From: Thermoanaerobaculia bacterium
Lineage (GTDB): Bacteria > Acidobacteriota > Thermoanaerobaculia > Multivoradales > J023
Length of the DNA stretch: 64,000 nt
Assembly (NCBI GenBank): GCA_030431255.1
Contig: JAUIJL010000027.1
Span: 59,131 to 123,130 of the forward strand
Direction of reading: 5' to 3'
Shown: in pieces, positions 36,303 to 44,620 of the stretch
How positions within the stretch are numbered: the first letter of the stretch is position 1
Layout of the letters: the number at the start of each line of letters is the position of its first letter
Notes under the pieces: generated by a model
Database searches by the model: none
The model's input: only the letters and a program-made list of their open reading frames with translations
What the model was told of the DNA's origin: nothing
Program-made: the position numbers and the translations under genes

Positions 36303-36405
36303 TGCCCAGACCTATTCAGCAGGTGATTCGCTTTTTCGAGCCGGCGGGCAAGATTCAGCCAGGGCTCGGACGAACCCATCCACACAGGTATTGAGGCGGC
36401 AAGTC

Positions 36406-37203
36406 ATGACGGAATCCGCAGGTTGGCTCGGGCGAGCCCGAAGGCAGATCCAGAAGAATCGCTATTCGAAGAACCCTTTGCTCAAGGGTTCGACTCTCCT
36501 GATTCGTTCCCCCTGGTACGTGTGGCAATTCTTGACCGACGGCTTCTATCGCACCACGATCCTCAATCGTTTGCGCAATCCGAAAAGCCTGCATCTGACC
36601 TGCAACTACACCAAGATGGATCGATATCCAGAGATCTTTTCCTTGGTGCGAGCCCACTTCGAGGAGCTGGGCAAGGTGGAATCACCGGATCTCAAGATCC
36701 TGTCCTTCGGATGCTCCACGGGTGAGGAAGCGTTCTCCCTGCGTCGCTACTTCCCCCATGCCGAGATCGTCGGCGTCGACATCAGCGAATGGAATCTCAA
36801 GCAGGCGCGCAAGAAGAACAACGACGACAGGATCCGCTTCCTCTTCTCCGACGACAACACCTTGGAAGAAAACGGCCCCTTCGACGCCATCTTCTGCATG
36901 GCGGTTCTGCTGCGCATCGCCCACCGCATGGAACCCGCTCCTTCGAGCGCCGACGAATACCCGATCGACAAATTCATCGAGCAGATCACCGAGCTCGACG
37001 GCCACCTCAACGAGCAGGGGGCTCTGATCGTCTACCACACGAATTACCACCTGCGGGACACGCCTCTCTACGAGCGATATCGAGCGCTGACCTTCGATTT
37101 CACCGAGAAGGATCTGATTCCCAAATACGACACCAACAACCGCTTGATGCCCGACTCGGACACCCAGGAACGGGTCTTCGTCAAGGAACGGAACGCGAGC
37201 TGA
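36406..37203 (+). CDS. CheR-like SAM-dependent methyltransferase
   Basis: A 265-aa methyltransferase. The SAM motif I is ILSFGCSTGEEAFSLRRYF (about 99-117), with the GCSTGEE form used by CheR-type enzymes. The acidic end of strand 2 is EIVGVDIS, and FDAIFCMAVLLR is the motif IV region. The C-terminus lacks a recognisable CheB-type or receptor-binding tail. The target (small molecule or protein) is unknown and there are no chemotaxis genes nearby. GAGGCGG sits before ATG 36406. Its last 23 bp overlap the end of a converging gene. Confidence 0.8.
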   Translation: MTESAGWLGRARRQIQKNRYSKNPLLKGSTLLIRSPWYVWQFLTDGFYRTTILNRLRNPKSLHLTCNYTKMDRYPEIFSLVRAHFEELGKVESPDLKILSFGCSTGEEAFSLRRYFPHAEIVGVDISEWNLKQARKKNNDDRIRFLFSDDNTLEENGPFDAIFCMAVLLRIAHRMEPAPSSADEYPIDKFIEQITELDGHLNEQGALIVYHTNYHLRDTPLYERYRALTFDFTEKDLIPKYDTNNRLMPDSDTQERVFVKERNAS

Positions 37204-37795
37204 TCGGTCGACGGGCGAGCAAGCGTCCTTGGGGACGGTCCCTACCGGCGTCGGAATCGGGCGAGGTCTGCTCGTAGCTCAAGACCTTGAGATTCGGCAC
37301 CAGGGTCGGGAGCTCGTCGGGCTCGAGCAGGAAGTGAGGGTTCATGGAGCTCGCTCGCTTGGGGTCGGCGACGAAGGTTTCGTAGATCAACAGGCCGCCG
37401 GATTTAAGGCTCTGCTCTAGGGCTGGGAATAGCTGCCGGTCGAGGTATCGGGTCACGACCACCACGTCGTATCGACCTGCGGGAGGTCGCTCGAGGGTCA
37501 GATCCACCGCCTTGGCTCGAATGGTCAGGTCGCGCTTCTCGGCAAGCGCGCTCAGCTCGGCCACCGCCACCTCGGAAATATCCCAGGCGTCGACGGTGAA
37601 ACCGAGCTCGGCTAGAAAGAAGCTATGGCGTCCACGACCACAAGCTACGTCCAGGGCCCTGGCATCGGGATGTCCGGCCACCTCACGCAGCAAAGGCTCG
37701 TGCCGACCCAGCCAAGGCGAGATGGGGTCCAGCTCCAAGCCCTTGGACTCAAGGTGACGCGCATTCCATTTGTCGCGGCTGGAGATTTGATCCAT
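37181..37795 (-). CDS. TehB-like SAM-dependent methyltransferase
   Basis: A 204-aa class I methyltransferase with motif I ALDVACGRGRHSFFLAELG (about 47-65), the acidic residue in VDAWDIS and a post-motif ERPPAGRYDVVVVTRYL. The order and size resemble the tellurite-resistance TehB group and small thiopurine-type methyltransferases. Its 3' end overlaps the upstream-strand methyltransferase by 23 bp in antisense. Substrate unknown. Confidence 0.82.
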   Translation of the reverse strand: MDQISSRDKWNARHLESKGLELDPISPWLGRHEPLLREVAGHPDARALDVACGRGRHSFFLAELGFTVDAWDISEVAVAELSALAEKRDLTIRAKAVDLTLERPPAGRYDVVVVTRYLDRQLFPALEQSLKSGGLLIYETFVADPKRASSMNPHFLLEPDELPTLVPNLKVLSYEQTSPDSDAGRDRPQGRLLARRPISSRSVP

Positions 37796-37859
37796 TGGCT
37801 GGGAGCTCTCAAGAAAAGTGGAGAGGTAGGTGGGGATGGTGGGTCCAGGGGGCGCAGAC

Positions 37860-37865
37860 TATAAT
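37860..37865 (+). promoter_or_regulatory. Candidate -10 (TATAAT) upstream of the LEA-like lipoprotein
   Basis: A perfect TATAAT lies 60 bp before the ATG at 37926. I see no good -35 at 16-18 bp. Confidence 0.4.
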
Positions 37866-37925
37866 GCTGTGGCCCACCGCCACAGCCCCCTCGCGACATC
37901 CACACATCTTCAGTTAGGAACCCAC

Positions 37926-38420
37926 ATGAAAGCTGCTGTCCCGTTGGTGAAATCCCTCGTCTTGCTCGCGCTGGTCGCTTCGATGTCCGTCTTGGCCGGA
38001 TGCACGTCCATCGGTTTGGAGCCGCCGGATCTCACGTTGGTGAATCTGCAAATGGAAGAGGTCACGGTCTTGGAGTCGAGCGGTTTGGTGACCCTGCGGA
38101 TCGCCAACAGCAATCCGGAGCCCATCGTGGTCGACGGCTTGGCCATTAACCTCAAGCTCGAGGGTCGGAAGATCGGCAAGGTGCTCTCGGCGGAGCGCAT
38201 CGAAATTCCAAGGCTGTCGACAGCGACGATCGATGGCGAGCTGCACGTGAGCCACCTTGCGGTATTGACCCTGGTGCAGCAGATGATGGAGGCGGAGGCC
38301 ATGAGCTACGGTCTCGCCGGCAAGGTCTATGTGCAGACGGATTTGGGGCGGCGCTCCCTCAGGGTTGAGCGATCCGGTCGCTTCGACTTCGACGGTGAGG
38401 ACTCCGAGGAGACCCTCTGA
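37926..38420 (+). CDS. LEA14-like (water-stress domain) lipoprotein
   Basis: A 164-aa predicted lipoprotein: signal peptide with lipobox LAGC (Cys at about residue 25). It is followed by a single beta-sandwich of the LEA type 2/WHy kind (LTLVNLQMEEVTVLESSGLV, LRIANSNPEPIVVDGLAINL, and a strand pair ending RSLRVERSGRFDF). Related bacterial proteins sit in the envelope and are linked to stress, but no specific role is known. AGGAA lies before the ATG. It is divergent from the TehB-like gene. Confidence 0.82.
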   Translation: MKAAVPLVKSLVLLALVASMSVLAGCTSIGLEPPDLTLVNLQMEEVTVLESSGLVTLRIANSNPEPIVVDGLAINLKLEGRKIGKVLSAERIEIPRLSTATIDGELHVSHLAVLTLVQQMMEAEAMSYGLAGKVYVQTDLGRRSLRVERSGRFDFDGEDSEETL

Positions 38421-38456
38421 GCCGGGGATCCAAGCCGGTCGTGATCGCGTCCAGAT

Positions 38457-38963
38457 CTAGGAGTCGCTCAGATTCGAGGGCTGGTGGCGCACGACGTGGA
38501 ATCCTTCGTCGCGCGAGGGCGGCTCGAAATAGGCGGTGACGGCGTCGAATTCAGCCTCCGTGGTCCATGGAGCGTCGTCGGGAAGCGCTTGATTTCGCTC
38601 CTTCAAACGGCGTTTGCACAGCTCGTCGGACGCGTCCATCCAATGCAGCTCATGTCGGCAACCTGAGCCGGCGATCAGCTCCCGGAACCAAGCCCGCTGC
38701 CGTTTGGTATTGCCGGGAAAATCGAGCACCACCGAAACGCCTTTGGTCAACGTTGTGCAGATGATAGGCGCGATAGCGCGGCCCAGCTGATTCGAGCGTT
38801 TGACGTAACCCGGAATGTCCACGATTTCGCCCGGGTACAGTCGATCCAGAAGCTCGTCTTGGGACAACAACACGGCATCCTCTTGCTCCGCCAGCTGCTT
38901 CGACAGGGTCGACTTGCCGGACGCCAATTTTCCGCACATGAAGATCAGCTTGGTTGGACGCAT
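38457..38963 (-). CDS. P-loop kinase/ATPase of the Zeta-toxin/AAA_33 type
   Basis: A 168-aa nucleoside-kinase-fold protein: Walker A MCGKLASGKST (about 9-19), VLLSQDELLDRLYPG with the Asp typical of the second strand, and VVLDFPGNTKRQRAWF, with a basic lid region CKRRLKERN. Proteins like this phosphorylate small molecules, and some are resistance kinases. No antitoxin-like partner is adjacent. It lies 26 bp downstream of the DUF368 gene on the same strand. Confidence 0.8.
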   Translation of the reverse strand: MRPTKLIFMCGKLASGKSTLSKQLAEQEDAVLLSQDELLDRLYPGEIVDIPGYVKRSNQLGRAIAPIICTTLTKGVSVVLDFPGNTKRQRAWFRELIAGSGCRHELHWMDASDELCKRRLKERNQALPDDAPWTTEAEFDAVTAYFEPPSRDEGFHVVRHQPSNLSDS

Positions 38964-38989
38964 CTCAGTCTATCCAGAGCGGGATCGCC

Positions 38990-39913
38990 TCAGGCGACGC
39001 CTTCCCGGTAACGCAGCCGGTTGAGCCCCAGGATCAGGACGAATCCGACGATCGCTAGGCCTAGGGCAATCCAGGGCTCTGAGGTGGAGAAATCCGGCAG
39101 CACGTTTTTTTCCAAGATTGGGACCTCCTCGCCGTGGCGGTCGATCATGGTCTCGAGGGTCACCTTGAACGGCCAGATCTTGCGCAGGGAGCCGAGCATG
39201 AAACCCACCAGCAGGGTCATGGTGATTTGCTCGTAGTGGGCGAAGAGCCACGAGAGGATGCGCGCGAAGGCCATCAATCCCAGCCCGCAGCCCAGGGCGA
39301 GGGGCAGCAGGGTGATGACCTCGAGGTTTTTCACCGCGTTGATGACGTAGGCGTATTGGCCGAGGATCAGCAGGATAAACGAGCCGGAGATGCCGGGCAG
39401 GATCATCGCCGAAATGGCCACCATGCCGGACAAGAAGAGGATCAGCGGCGTATTCGGCGCGTTGGACGGCACGAGGCCGACGATCCAATAGGCGGCCAGG
39501 GTGCCGGCCACCAAGGCGAGAAAGGCCCTGACGGACCATTGCACGTCGCGGCCGATGGCGACGATGCTGGCGGCGACTAGGCCGAAGAAGAAAGCGTAGA
39601 GCAGATTTCGGTGGTTCTCGAGCGTGTAGGTGACGGCATGGGCGAGGGTCACCACGGAAAGCCCGATGCCGATGCCCAGGGCGAGCAGGAACCGCCACGG
39701 AATGTGCTCGAGCACGCCTTTGACGTCGAATCGCAGGGCCTTTTTGGCCAGCTCCACATCGAAGCTTTTGATCGCCTGGATCAGCTCCTGATAGATGCCC
39801 ATGATGAAGGCCATGGTGCCCCCGGAAACGCCTGGCACCACATCCGCGGCTCCCATGGTCATTCCGGTGAGGCCGAGGTAGGCGTAGTCCTTGGGCGTGC
39901 GATCTTTGGCCAT
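38990..39913 (-). CDS. DUF368 (PopT-like) undecaprenyl-phosphate translocase
   Basis: A 307-aa membrane protein with about eight to ten helices and the DUF368 signature MGAADVVPGVSGGTMAFIMGIYQ near residue 19, followed by the internal partner GMVAISAMILPGISGSFILL. DUF368 proteins such as PopT have been shown to return the lipid carrier undecaprenyl phosphate across the inner membrane for reuse in envelope synthesis. Start at ATG 39913 is set by GGAGGAG just upstream; the longer frame has no support. Confidence 0.9.
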   Translation of the reverse strand: MAKDRTPKDYAYLGLTGMTMGAADVVPGVSGGTMAFIMGIYQELIQAIKSFDVELAKKALRFDVKGVLEHIPWRFLLALGIGIGLSVVTLAHAVTYTLENHRNLLYAFFFGLVAASIVAIGRDVQWSVRAFLALVAGTLAAYWIVGLVPSNAPNTPLILFLSGMVAISAMILPGISGSFILLILGQYAYVINAVKNLEVITLLPLALGCGLGLMAFARILSWLFAHYEQITMTLLVGFMLGSLRKIWPFKVTLETMIDRHGEEVPILEKNVLPDFSTSEPWIALGLAIVGFVLILGLNRLRYREGVA

Positions 39914-40256
39914 CGGAGCTCCTCCAGCGAGCTTGAAATTGTGAGGTCTTGGTGTGATCTGAGGCGGTCGTCTCGGACCGGGCGACCTTACGTCATCCAT
40001 GGACGCGTCCACAAGGCGCCACGAAGAAAGCTGCCGCAGAAGTGCCTGGCACTGCTGCGTCTCGGGCACCGCTGCGTCTCGGTCACCGGTGTGTCTCGCT
40101 GACGGCACCGGATTGAAATCTCCCCTGCACCAAATCGGCACGGTGGATTCTTAGTCTAGATCGGCGAATACGAGATTCGCCCCTTCGCAGCTGAACCGAC
40201 GACCCCATCTCGCTCATCCGGACATCCATAGACAAAGAAGACAGGGAGAATCGAAC
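39914..40256. repeat. Divergent spacer with degenerate repeat elements
   Basis: This 343-bp gap contains GTGCCTGGCAC at 40042-40052, followed by three 17-bp tandem units (40050-40066, 40067-40083, 40084-40100; consensus CACCGCTGCGTCTCGGT). It also holds a palindrome GGCGAAT-ACGAG-ATTCGCC at 40163-40181, closely related to the REP hairpins at 54778 and 54857 but with a decayed foot. GGGAGAA at 40246 is the ribosome site for the next gene. Confidence 0.65.
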
Positions 40257-41051
40257 ATGAACGTAGCCGCCGACACATTCGATACACCAAGGGGCCCCGA
40301 GCTGGGCGCGCCCGCGCAGCTTTCGGCCGTTTATATTCTGCGCGATCGCGAGCGGCTCTTTGAGCGCATTCGCAGGGGTGAGGATCTCCGTGGCTTGATC
40401 GTCCACGGCCTGCTGACGGCGGTGGTGGGCTCGGCGATTTTCGGCTTGGCGTTGGGGATTTACGCGCAGACTTTGAGCCAGATCTTGGCGTCCGGCCTGA
40501 AGCTGCCGATTCTTCTGTTGGGGGCGGCTTCGTTGTGCTTTCCGGTCTTCCACCTCCTGCAAAGTGGGCGGGCCACCCATCCCCTCGGCTTGAAAGCGTC
40601 GGTGGCGTTGCAGTCCACGGCCTTGGCCGCGGTGGCTTTGGTGTGGGGCAGCTTGGCACCGGCGGTGATCTTCTTGGTCACCTCTACCCAACACTATCGG
40701 CTGTGCCAATTCCTGGCGGTCGGCGTGGGGGCGGCCGGAGGGGTGGTCGGCCTGGGCACTCTGTTGGCGGGCTATCGCAGCCTATGCCAGGGACGGCCGC
40801 AGAACGCCGCGAGCGACGAGACCGAGCCGACGAAGGCCGCGGCGCGGCGCAGCGTGTGGAAAATGTTGAATTCGGATCCGCCCCTCTGGGCCTACTTTTT
40901 CCTCTTCGGCTGTGTCGGCGGGCAGCTGTCCTGGGTGTTGCGTCCGTTTATCGGCTCGCCGACCATGCCGTTTCAGATTTTCCGCGCGCCGGATCCCGAA
41001 GCGGGCAATTTCTTCCTCTTCCTATTGAAGCTGCTGGGGCTGGGGTGGTGA
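40257..41051 (+). CDS. Conserved membrane protein of unknown function
   Basis: A 264-aa protein with about six helices in the pattern of Yip1-like integral membrane proteins. It opens with a soluble segment (SAVYILRDRERLFERIRRGED) and ends with SWVLRPFIGSPTMPFQIFR after the last-but-one helix. I have seen this LRPFIG-type ending in membrane proteins of several phyla, but the family has no known job. It starts the gene run that includes the two-component system, and its stop overlaps the next start as GTGA. Confidence 0.7.
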   Translation: MNVAADTFDTPRGPELGAPAQLSAVYILRDRERLFERIRRGEDLRGLIVHGLLTAVVGSAIFGLALGIYAQTLSQILASGLKLPILLLGAASLCFPVFHLLQSGRATHPLGLKASVALQSTALAAVALVWGSLAPAVIFLVTSTQHYRLCQFLAVGVGAAGGVVGLGTLLAGYRSLCQGRPQNAASDETEPTKAAARRSVWKMLNSDPPLWAYFFLFGCVGGQLSWVLRPFIGSPTMPFQIFRAPDPEAGNFFLFLLKLLGLGW

Positions 41052-42157
41052 AGGCTTTCCAGAGGGTAGGTCGGGCCCGGTTTCGACGGGCCCTGTGTCT
41101 CGGCACGGTCGGGCTCGCCTTGACCGTCGGCTGTGTGGATGTGGAGCAGCGGCGTCAATCGACCTTGGAACGGGCCGACCGGCAGCTGGCATTGGGAGAC
41201 AGCCCGCGAGCCCTACAGATCCTGAGCAGCTTCCTTTCCTACGACCCCCGGGATCTCGAGATCCACGCGCGCATGGCGGAGATCCATCTCGACTCCGGGA
41301 CCCCGTCTTCAGCGCTGCGCATTCTGGATTCCGTACCCGGTGATGTAGACCTGGACGCCCGGTCCACCGCATTGCTCGCCCGGGCGCTGGTGGCTGAGGG
41401 GCAGCTGAGACGGGCGATCGACGTGGTCAAGCTGCTGGAAGCCCGGGGGGAGCCTGTGGATAGGGTGCTCGACGAGCTCTTGGATTCGTTGGCGACTCGC
41501 CGGATTCCGCGACATGCGGATATGCCGGATCCGTGGATAGAGCGCTTGGTGGAGCTGCAGTTGGAAAAGCAACGCTTCGCGGCCGCGGCCGAGTCCTTGG
41601 ACAAGCTATCCGACGAAGAATCTCGGCGGTCCCTCTCGGAGCGGTGGCTGCGGCAGGCGTGGGTCGACGCCGAGGTGCAGGTGTTGGAGGACGTCTTGAG
41701 GGAGATGTCGGAGCTCCGCCAGGGCACGGAATCCCCCTGGCGGCTGTTGGCCGAGCATCGGGTATTGAGCGTGAAAAAGCGATTCGACGAAGCGGCTCTA
41801 CTGGAGCGACGCTTCTTGGAGCGTTATCCCGACCATGTCCACCGCTACGACATGCTCCTGTCGTCGGCCCGGCGTGAGCTCCGCTCTGGGGCCCCTGGGC
41901 AAAGCTTGGAGCTGGCCCGTTCGGCGTCGACCTTGCGGCCGTCCGAAGCCGCCCCGCTGCTGGAGCAGGCCCTGGCCTTAGAAGCCTTGGGACGGGCCCA
42001 GGACGCGGAGCGGACCCTGGAGATCCTGCTCAGCTCTTGGCCCCAACACGCCGGGGCGGCTCGGCTGTTGTCGCGGTTGGATCGACGCCGTGACGGGACC
42101 TCCGGAGTGGACCGAGCGCGCATTCGTTTGAGCATCGACACCGAGGGGGGATCGTGA
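41048..42157 (+). CDS. TPR-containing probable lipoprotein
   Basis: A 369-aa protein starting at GTG 41048, which overlaps the preceding stop. The N-terminus is basic then hydrophobic (about 15-28) and reaches a lipobox-like TVGC. The body is a chain of TPR-like helix pairs (RADRQLALGDSPRALQILSS, then ARMAEIHLDSGTPSSALRIL, through EQALALEALGRAQDAERTLE). It is probably an envelope scaffold. The stop overlaps a possible GTG start of the response regulator (GTGA), so the genes are coupled. Confidence 0.75.
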   Translation: MKAFQRVGRARFRRALCLGTVGLALTVGCVDVEQRRQSTLERADRQLALGDSPRALQILSSFLSYDPRDLEIHARMAEIHLDSGTPSSALRILDSVPGDVDLDARSTALLARALVAEGQLRRAIDVVKLLEARGEPVDRVLDELLDSLATRRIPRHADMPDPWIERLVELQLEKQRFAAAAESLDKLSDEESRRSLSERWLRQAWVDAEVQVLEDVLREMSELRQGTESPWRLLAEHRVLSVKKRFDEAALLERRFLERYPDHVHRYDMLLSSARRELRSGAPGQSLELARSASTLRPSEAAPLLEQALALEALGRAQDAERTLEILLSSWPQHAGAARLLSRLDRRRDGTSGVDRARIRLSIDTEGGS

Positions 42158-42175
42158 GCGCGGCTTGGGCTTCGG

Positions 42176-42181
42176 TACAAT
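42176..42181 (+). promoter_or_regulatory. Putative internal leaderless -10 (TACAAT) for the response regulator
   Basis: TACAAT is followed by 8 nt and ATG 42190. It could let the regulator be transcribed apart from the two upstream genes. Confidence 0.4.
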
Positions 42182-42189
42182 CTCGAAAC

Positions 42190-43023
42190 ATGACCGAGCC
42201 AACCCATCCGACGCCGACCCAGACCCAGACCCAGGCGACCCAGACCGCCGGCGCGGTCCCCGGGGCCGCCCGTATCTTGATCGTCGATGACGATCCCCAC
42301 ATCCGCGAGGTGATCCGTTTCGCCCTGCAGAAGGCTGGATTCGTCACCGACGAAGCGGTCAACGGACGGGATGCCCTGGAGCGTTTCGAAGCCGGCCGTC
42401 CCGATTTGCTGGTGCTCGACATCTTGATGCCGGAAATGGACGGCACCGAGGTCTGTCGGCGGATCCGCTATCGAGGTCCGTCCAAGGAATCGTCGGATCG
42501 GGATCCCACGGACCGGGTGCCGATTATTTTCTTGTCCTCAAAAAGCGACGAAATCGACCGTGTCCTGGGGTTGGAGCTGGGGGGCGACGACTACGTCACC
42601 AAACCCTTCAGCCCGCGGGAGCTGGTGGCACGGGTGCGAGCGGTCCTGCGTCGGGTGGCGCCGCCGTCGAGCTCGTCAGAATTGGTGGGTGGATCCGGTT
42701 CGGTCGACCCCGGAGCCGAGCGCGGCCCCGCGGTGCTGGCCCACGGCGCCTTGCGCTTGGATCCCGACCGCTTCGAAGCCACTTGGAACGGGCGGATCGT
42801 GCCCTTGACGGTCACCGAATTCGGGCTGCTCCAGGCCTTGATGGGCCGCCCGGGCAAGGTCTTCACCCGCGACGAGCTCATGCAGCTGGCCTATCGGGAT
42901 CATGTGGTGGTCAGCGACCGAACCATCAACAGCCACATCAAGCGGTTGCGTCGAAAGCTCTCCAAAGCCGGCGCAGAGCCGATCGAAACCGTACACGGAT
43001 TGGGTTACCGTTTGTCGTGCTAG
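42190..43023 (+). CDS. OmpR/PhoB-family response regulator
   Basis: A 277-aa regulator. The receiver domain (about 28-155) has the acidic pair in ILIVDDDPH, the phospho-acceptor Asp77 in LLVLDILMPEMDG, and Lys in YVTKPFSP. The winged-helix output domain (about 180-275) ends with HIKRLRRKLSKAG and ETVHGLGYRLS. The receiver has an insertion (RYRGPSKESSDRDPTDRV) before strand 4 as in ChvI-like regulators. An upstream GTG at 42154 overlaps the TPR stop and would add 12 residues. The histidine kinase at 44617 is the likely partner although two membrane genes intervene. Confidence 0.93.
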   Translation: MTEPTHPTPTQTQTQATQTAGAVPGAARILIVDDDPHIREVIRFALQKAGFVTDEAVNGRDALERFEAGRPDLLVLDILMPEMDGTEVCRRIRYRGPSKESSDRDPTDRVPIIFLSSKSDEIDRVLGLELGGDDYVTKPFSPRELVARVRAVLRRVAPPSSSSELVGGSGSVDPGAERGPAVLAHGALRLDPDRFEATWNGRIVPLTVTEFGLLQALMGRPGKVFTRDELMQLAYRDHVVVSDRTINSHIKRLRRKLSKAGAEPIETVHGLGYRLSC

Positions 43024-43036
43024 GGTGGTTGATGAA

Positions 43037-43159
43037 GCGGCTCAACCGCCCCTACGCCAGAGCTGTTCAAGAGGTGGACCGGGGGCAAGCCCGGGGGCAA
43101 GCCCCGCCCCTACGGCAGAGCTGTTTCAAGAGGCGGGCGGGGGCAAGCCCCGCCCCTAC
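43037..43159 (-). repeat. Three REP-like palindromes in one orientation
   Basis: Palindromes at 43037-43055 (GCGGctcaaCCGC), 43094-43113 and 43140-43159 (GGGGCaaGCCCC in both) each end in CGCCCCTAC. On the minus strand they read GTAGGGGCG followed by a hairpin. A looser 50-60-bp unit (CTACGcCAGAGCTGTTcAAGAGG) repeats around them. They separate the response regulator from the next membrane gene. Confidence 0.8.
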
Positions 43160-43214
43160 GCCAGATTCGTTTCGAGAAAATTTGATGCATCCGTGAAGAA
43201 AGAAGCTTTGGCTG

Positions 43215-44114
43215 GTGTCTAGCGAGAATCTTCTGAAACCCGGGCTCATGGGTGAGCCGGAGGACGCCCAGCGGCTGGTGTTGTTGCGCCTGCTCTTTTT
43301 CCTGCACGTGGCCTGCGAGCTGCTGTCGGTGGCGCCGTGGAACGCCGTCGGCAAGAAGGTCCTGGCCGCTGAAGCCGGCTCGTTTACGGGATTGTGGATC
43401 GGCATCGGGGTGCTCGCCTGTTTGCTTTGGGAGCGCTTCGGGGCCCGACCGAAAACGGCCCGTTGGGTGGCCTGGGGCTTGTCGGCTCTGGCCTTGGTGT
43501 GGCTCATCCCCAATCTGCCCAATCACCTTTTTCTGGTGGTTTTTTGTTTGACCATCCTGCAGCTGGTGGATCTCGAAGACGATCGAGAATCGGTGCTCGG
43601 TCTGTGGGCGCTGCGCTGGGTGGCGGTGATCGTTTTCGCCGCCACGGGTTTTCAGAAGCTTAGATACGGTACCTACTTCCACGGCGAGTTCATGACCTGG
43701 GCGATCGCCAACACGGAGCGCTTCGCCGCCCTATTCCAAGCATTGATGCCGGCTGAGGAGCTCCAACGCCTGCGGGACCTGCCCCGGCAGGGGCCGTTCG
43801 GCACCTCCTGGTGGCCCCTGGTGTTGATCTCCAACGGCGTGTGGTTCTTCGAGCTTTTCGCGCCGATTCTGCTCTTCTTCAAGCGCACCCGCGGACCGGC
43901 GACGGTGGCGATCATCCTCTTCTTATTTTGTATCGAGGTCGGGGCCCGGGAGTGGATGTTCGGCTGCATCTTCGTCTCGTTGATGTTGATGTTCCCGAAG
44001 AAAAACTACTTGCCCCGAGCGGTGCCGATCTACGCGCTCATTTATCTGTCGATCCTCGCCAGCCGGATTCCGCCCCAGCTGGGGTTCGGAGATTGGGGGT
44101 TCTTGCCGTTATGA
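43215..44114 (+). CDS. HTTM/DoxX-like polytopic membrane protein
   Basis: A 299-aa protein with about eight helices. The early LVLLRLLFFLHVACELLS and the middle RWVAVIVFAATGFQKLRYGTYFHGEFM resemble the HTTM domain found in vitamin K-dependent gamma-carboxylase-like bacterial proteins, which keep a Lys/Tyr-rich loop in that position. Enzymatic function is doubtful. Translation may begin at GTG 43215 or ATG 43248 (MGEPEDAQ). The next gene overlaps as ATGA. Confidence 0.7.
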   Translation: MSSENLLKPGLMGEPEDAQRLVLLRLLFFLHVACELLSVAPWNAVGKKVLAAEAGSFTGLWIGIGVLACLLWERFGARPKTARWVAWGLSALALVWLIPNLPNHLFLVVFCLTILQLVDLEDDRESVLGLWALRWVAVIVFAATGFQKLRYGTYFHGEFMTWAIANTERFAALFQALMPAEELQRLRDLPRQGPFGTSWWPLVLISNGVWFFELFAPILLFFKRTRGPATVAIILFLFCIEVGAREWMFGCIFVSLMLMFPKKNYLPRAVPIYALIYLSILASRIPPQLGFGDWGFLPL

Positions 44115-44620
44115 CCACTCCTACGGCCCCGAGCCCCGAGCCCACGGGCGAAACCTCCGCCGCGATCGAGGCAGCCGGCGCCAAGAGACTCGGCTTCGAG
44201 GGCAAGAAACGTCTCTTGAAGGCGATGTTGGTGCTCTTCGCCGTCTGGCCGGTGGCCCACGGCTTGCTCGTGGAGCGTTACGTCATCAACCCTTGGCGTT
44301 TGTTCGGCTGGGCTATGTATTGCGTGCCGACCTATGAGCCGCAGGTGCGATTCTTCGGCTTCTCCAACGGCCAGAGCGGCGAGATCGTTTTTCCGTCCGA
44401 CCATCCCCGGGCGGAGATCGAGCGGATCCGATATATCCGAGCCCGGGGTCAGATCGGTGAGCTGGCTTCCCCCGAGGTGCTGGCGGCGGAGCTCTTCGAC
44501 ATCTATCCACAGCTCGACGGCCTGGCCATCGACGTCTCCCACCCCGTCTACCGGTCAGAGACCCGAAGCTTCGAGTCCCACTTGAGCCGACGGGTCTTTA
44601 CCCCGCGTCGCCAAGAATGA
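44111..44620 (+). CDS. Unknown single-pass membrane protein
   Basis: A 169-aa product with a Pro/Thr/Glu-rich N-terminus, one hydrophobic helix (about 37-54, LLKAMLVLFAVWPVAHGLLV) and a soluble domain containing NPWRLFGWAMYCVP. Proteins like this commonly follow HTTM-like genes and may be their partners. Both ends overlap neighbours as ATGA. No further family is recognised. Confidence 0.7.
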   Translation: MTTPTAPSPEPTGETSAAIEAAGAKRLGFEGKKRLLKAMLVLFAVWPVAHGLLVERYVINPWRLFGWAMYCVPTYEPQVRFFGFSNGQSGEIVFPSDHPRAEIERIRYIRARGQIGELASPEVLAAELFDIYPQLDGLAIDVSHPVYRSETRSFESHLSRRVFTPRRQE

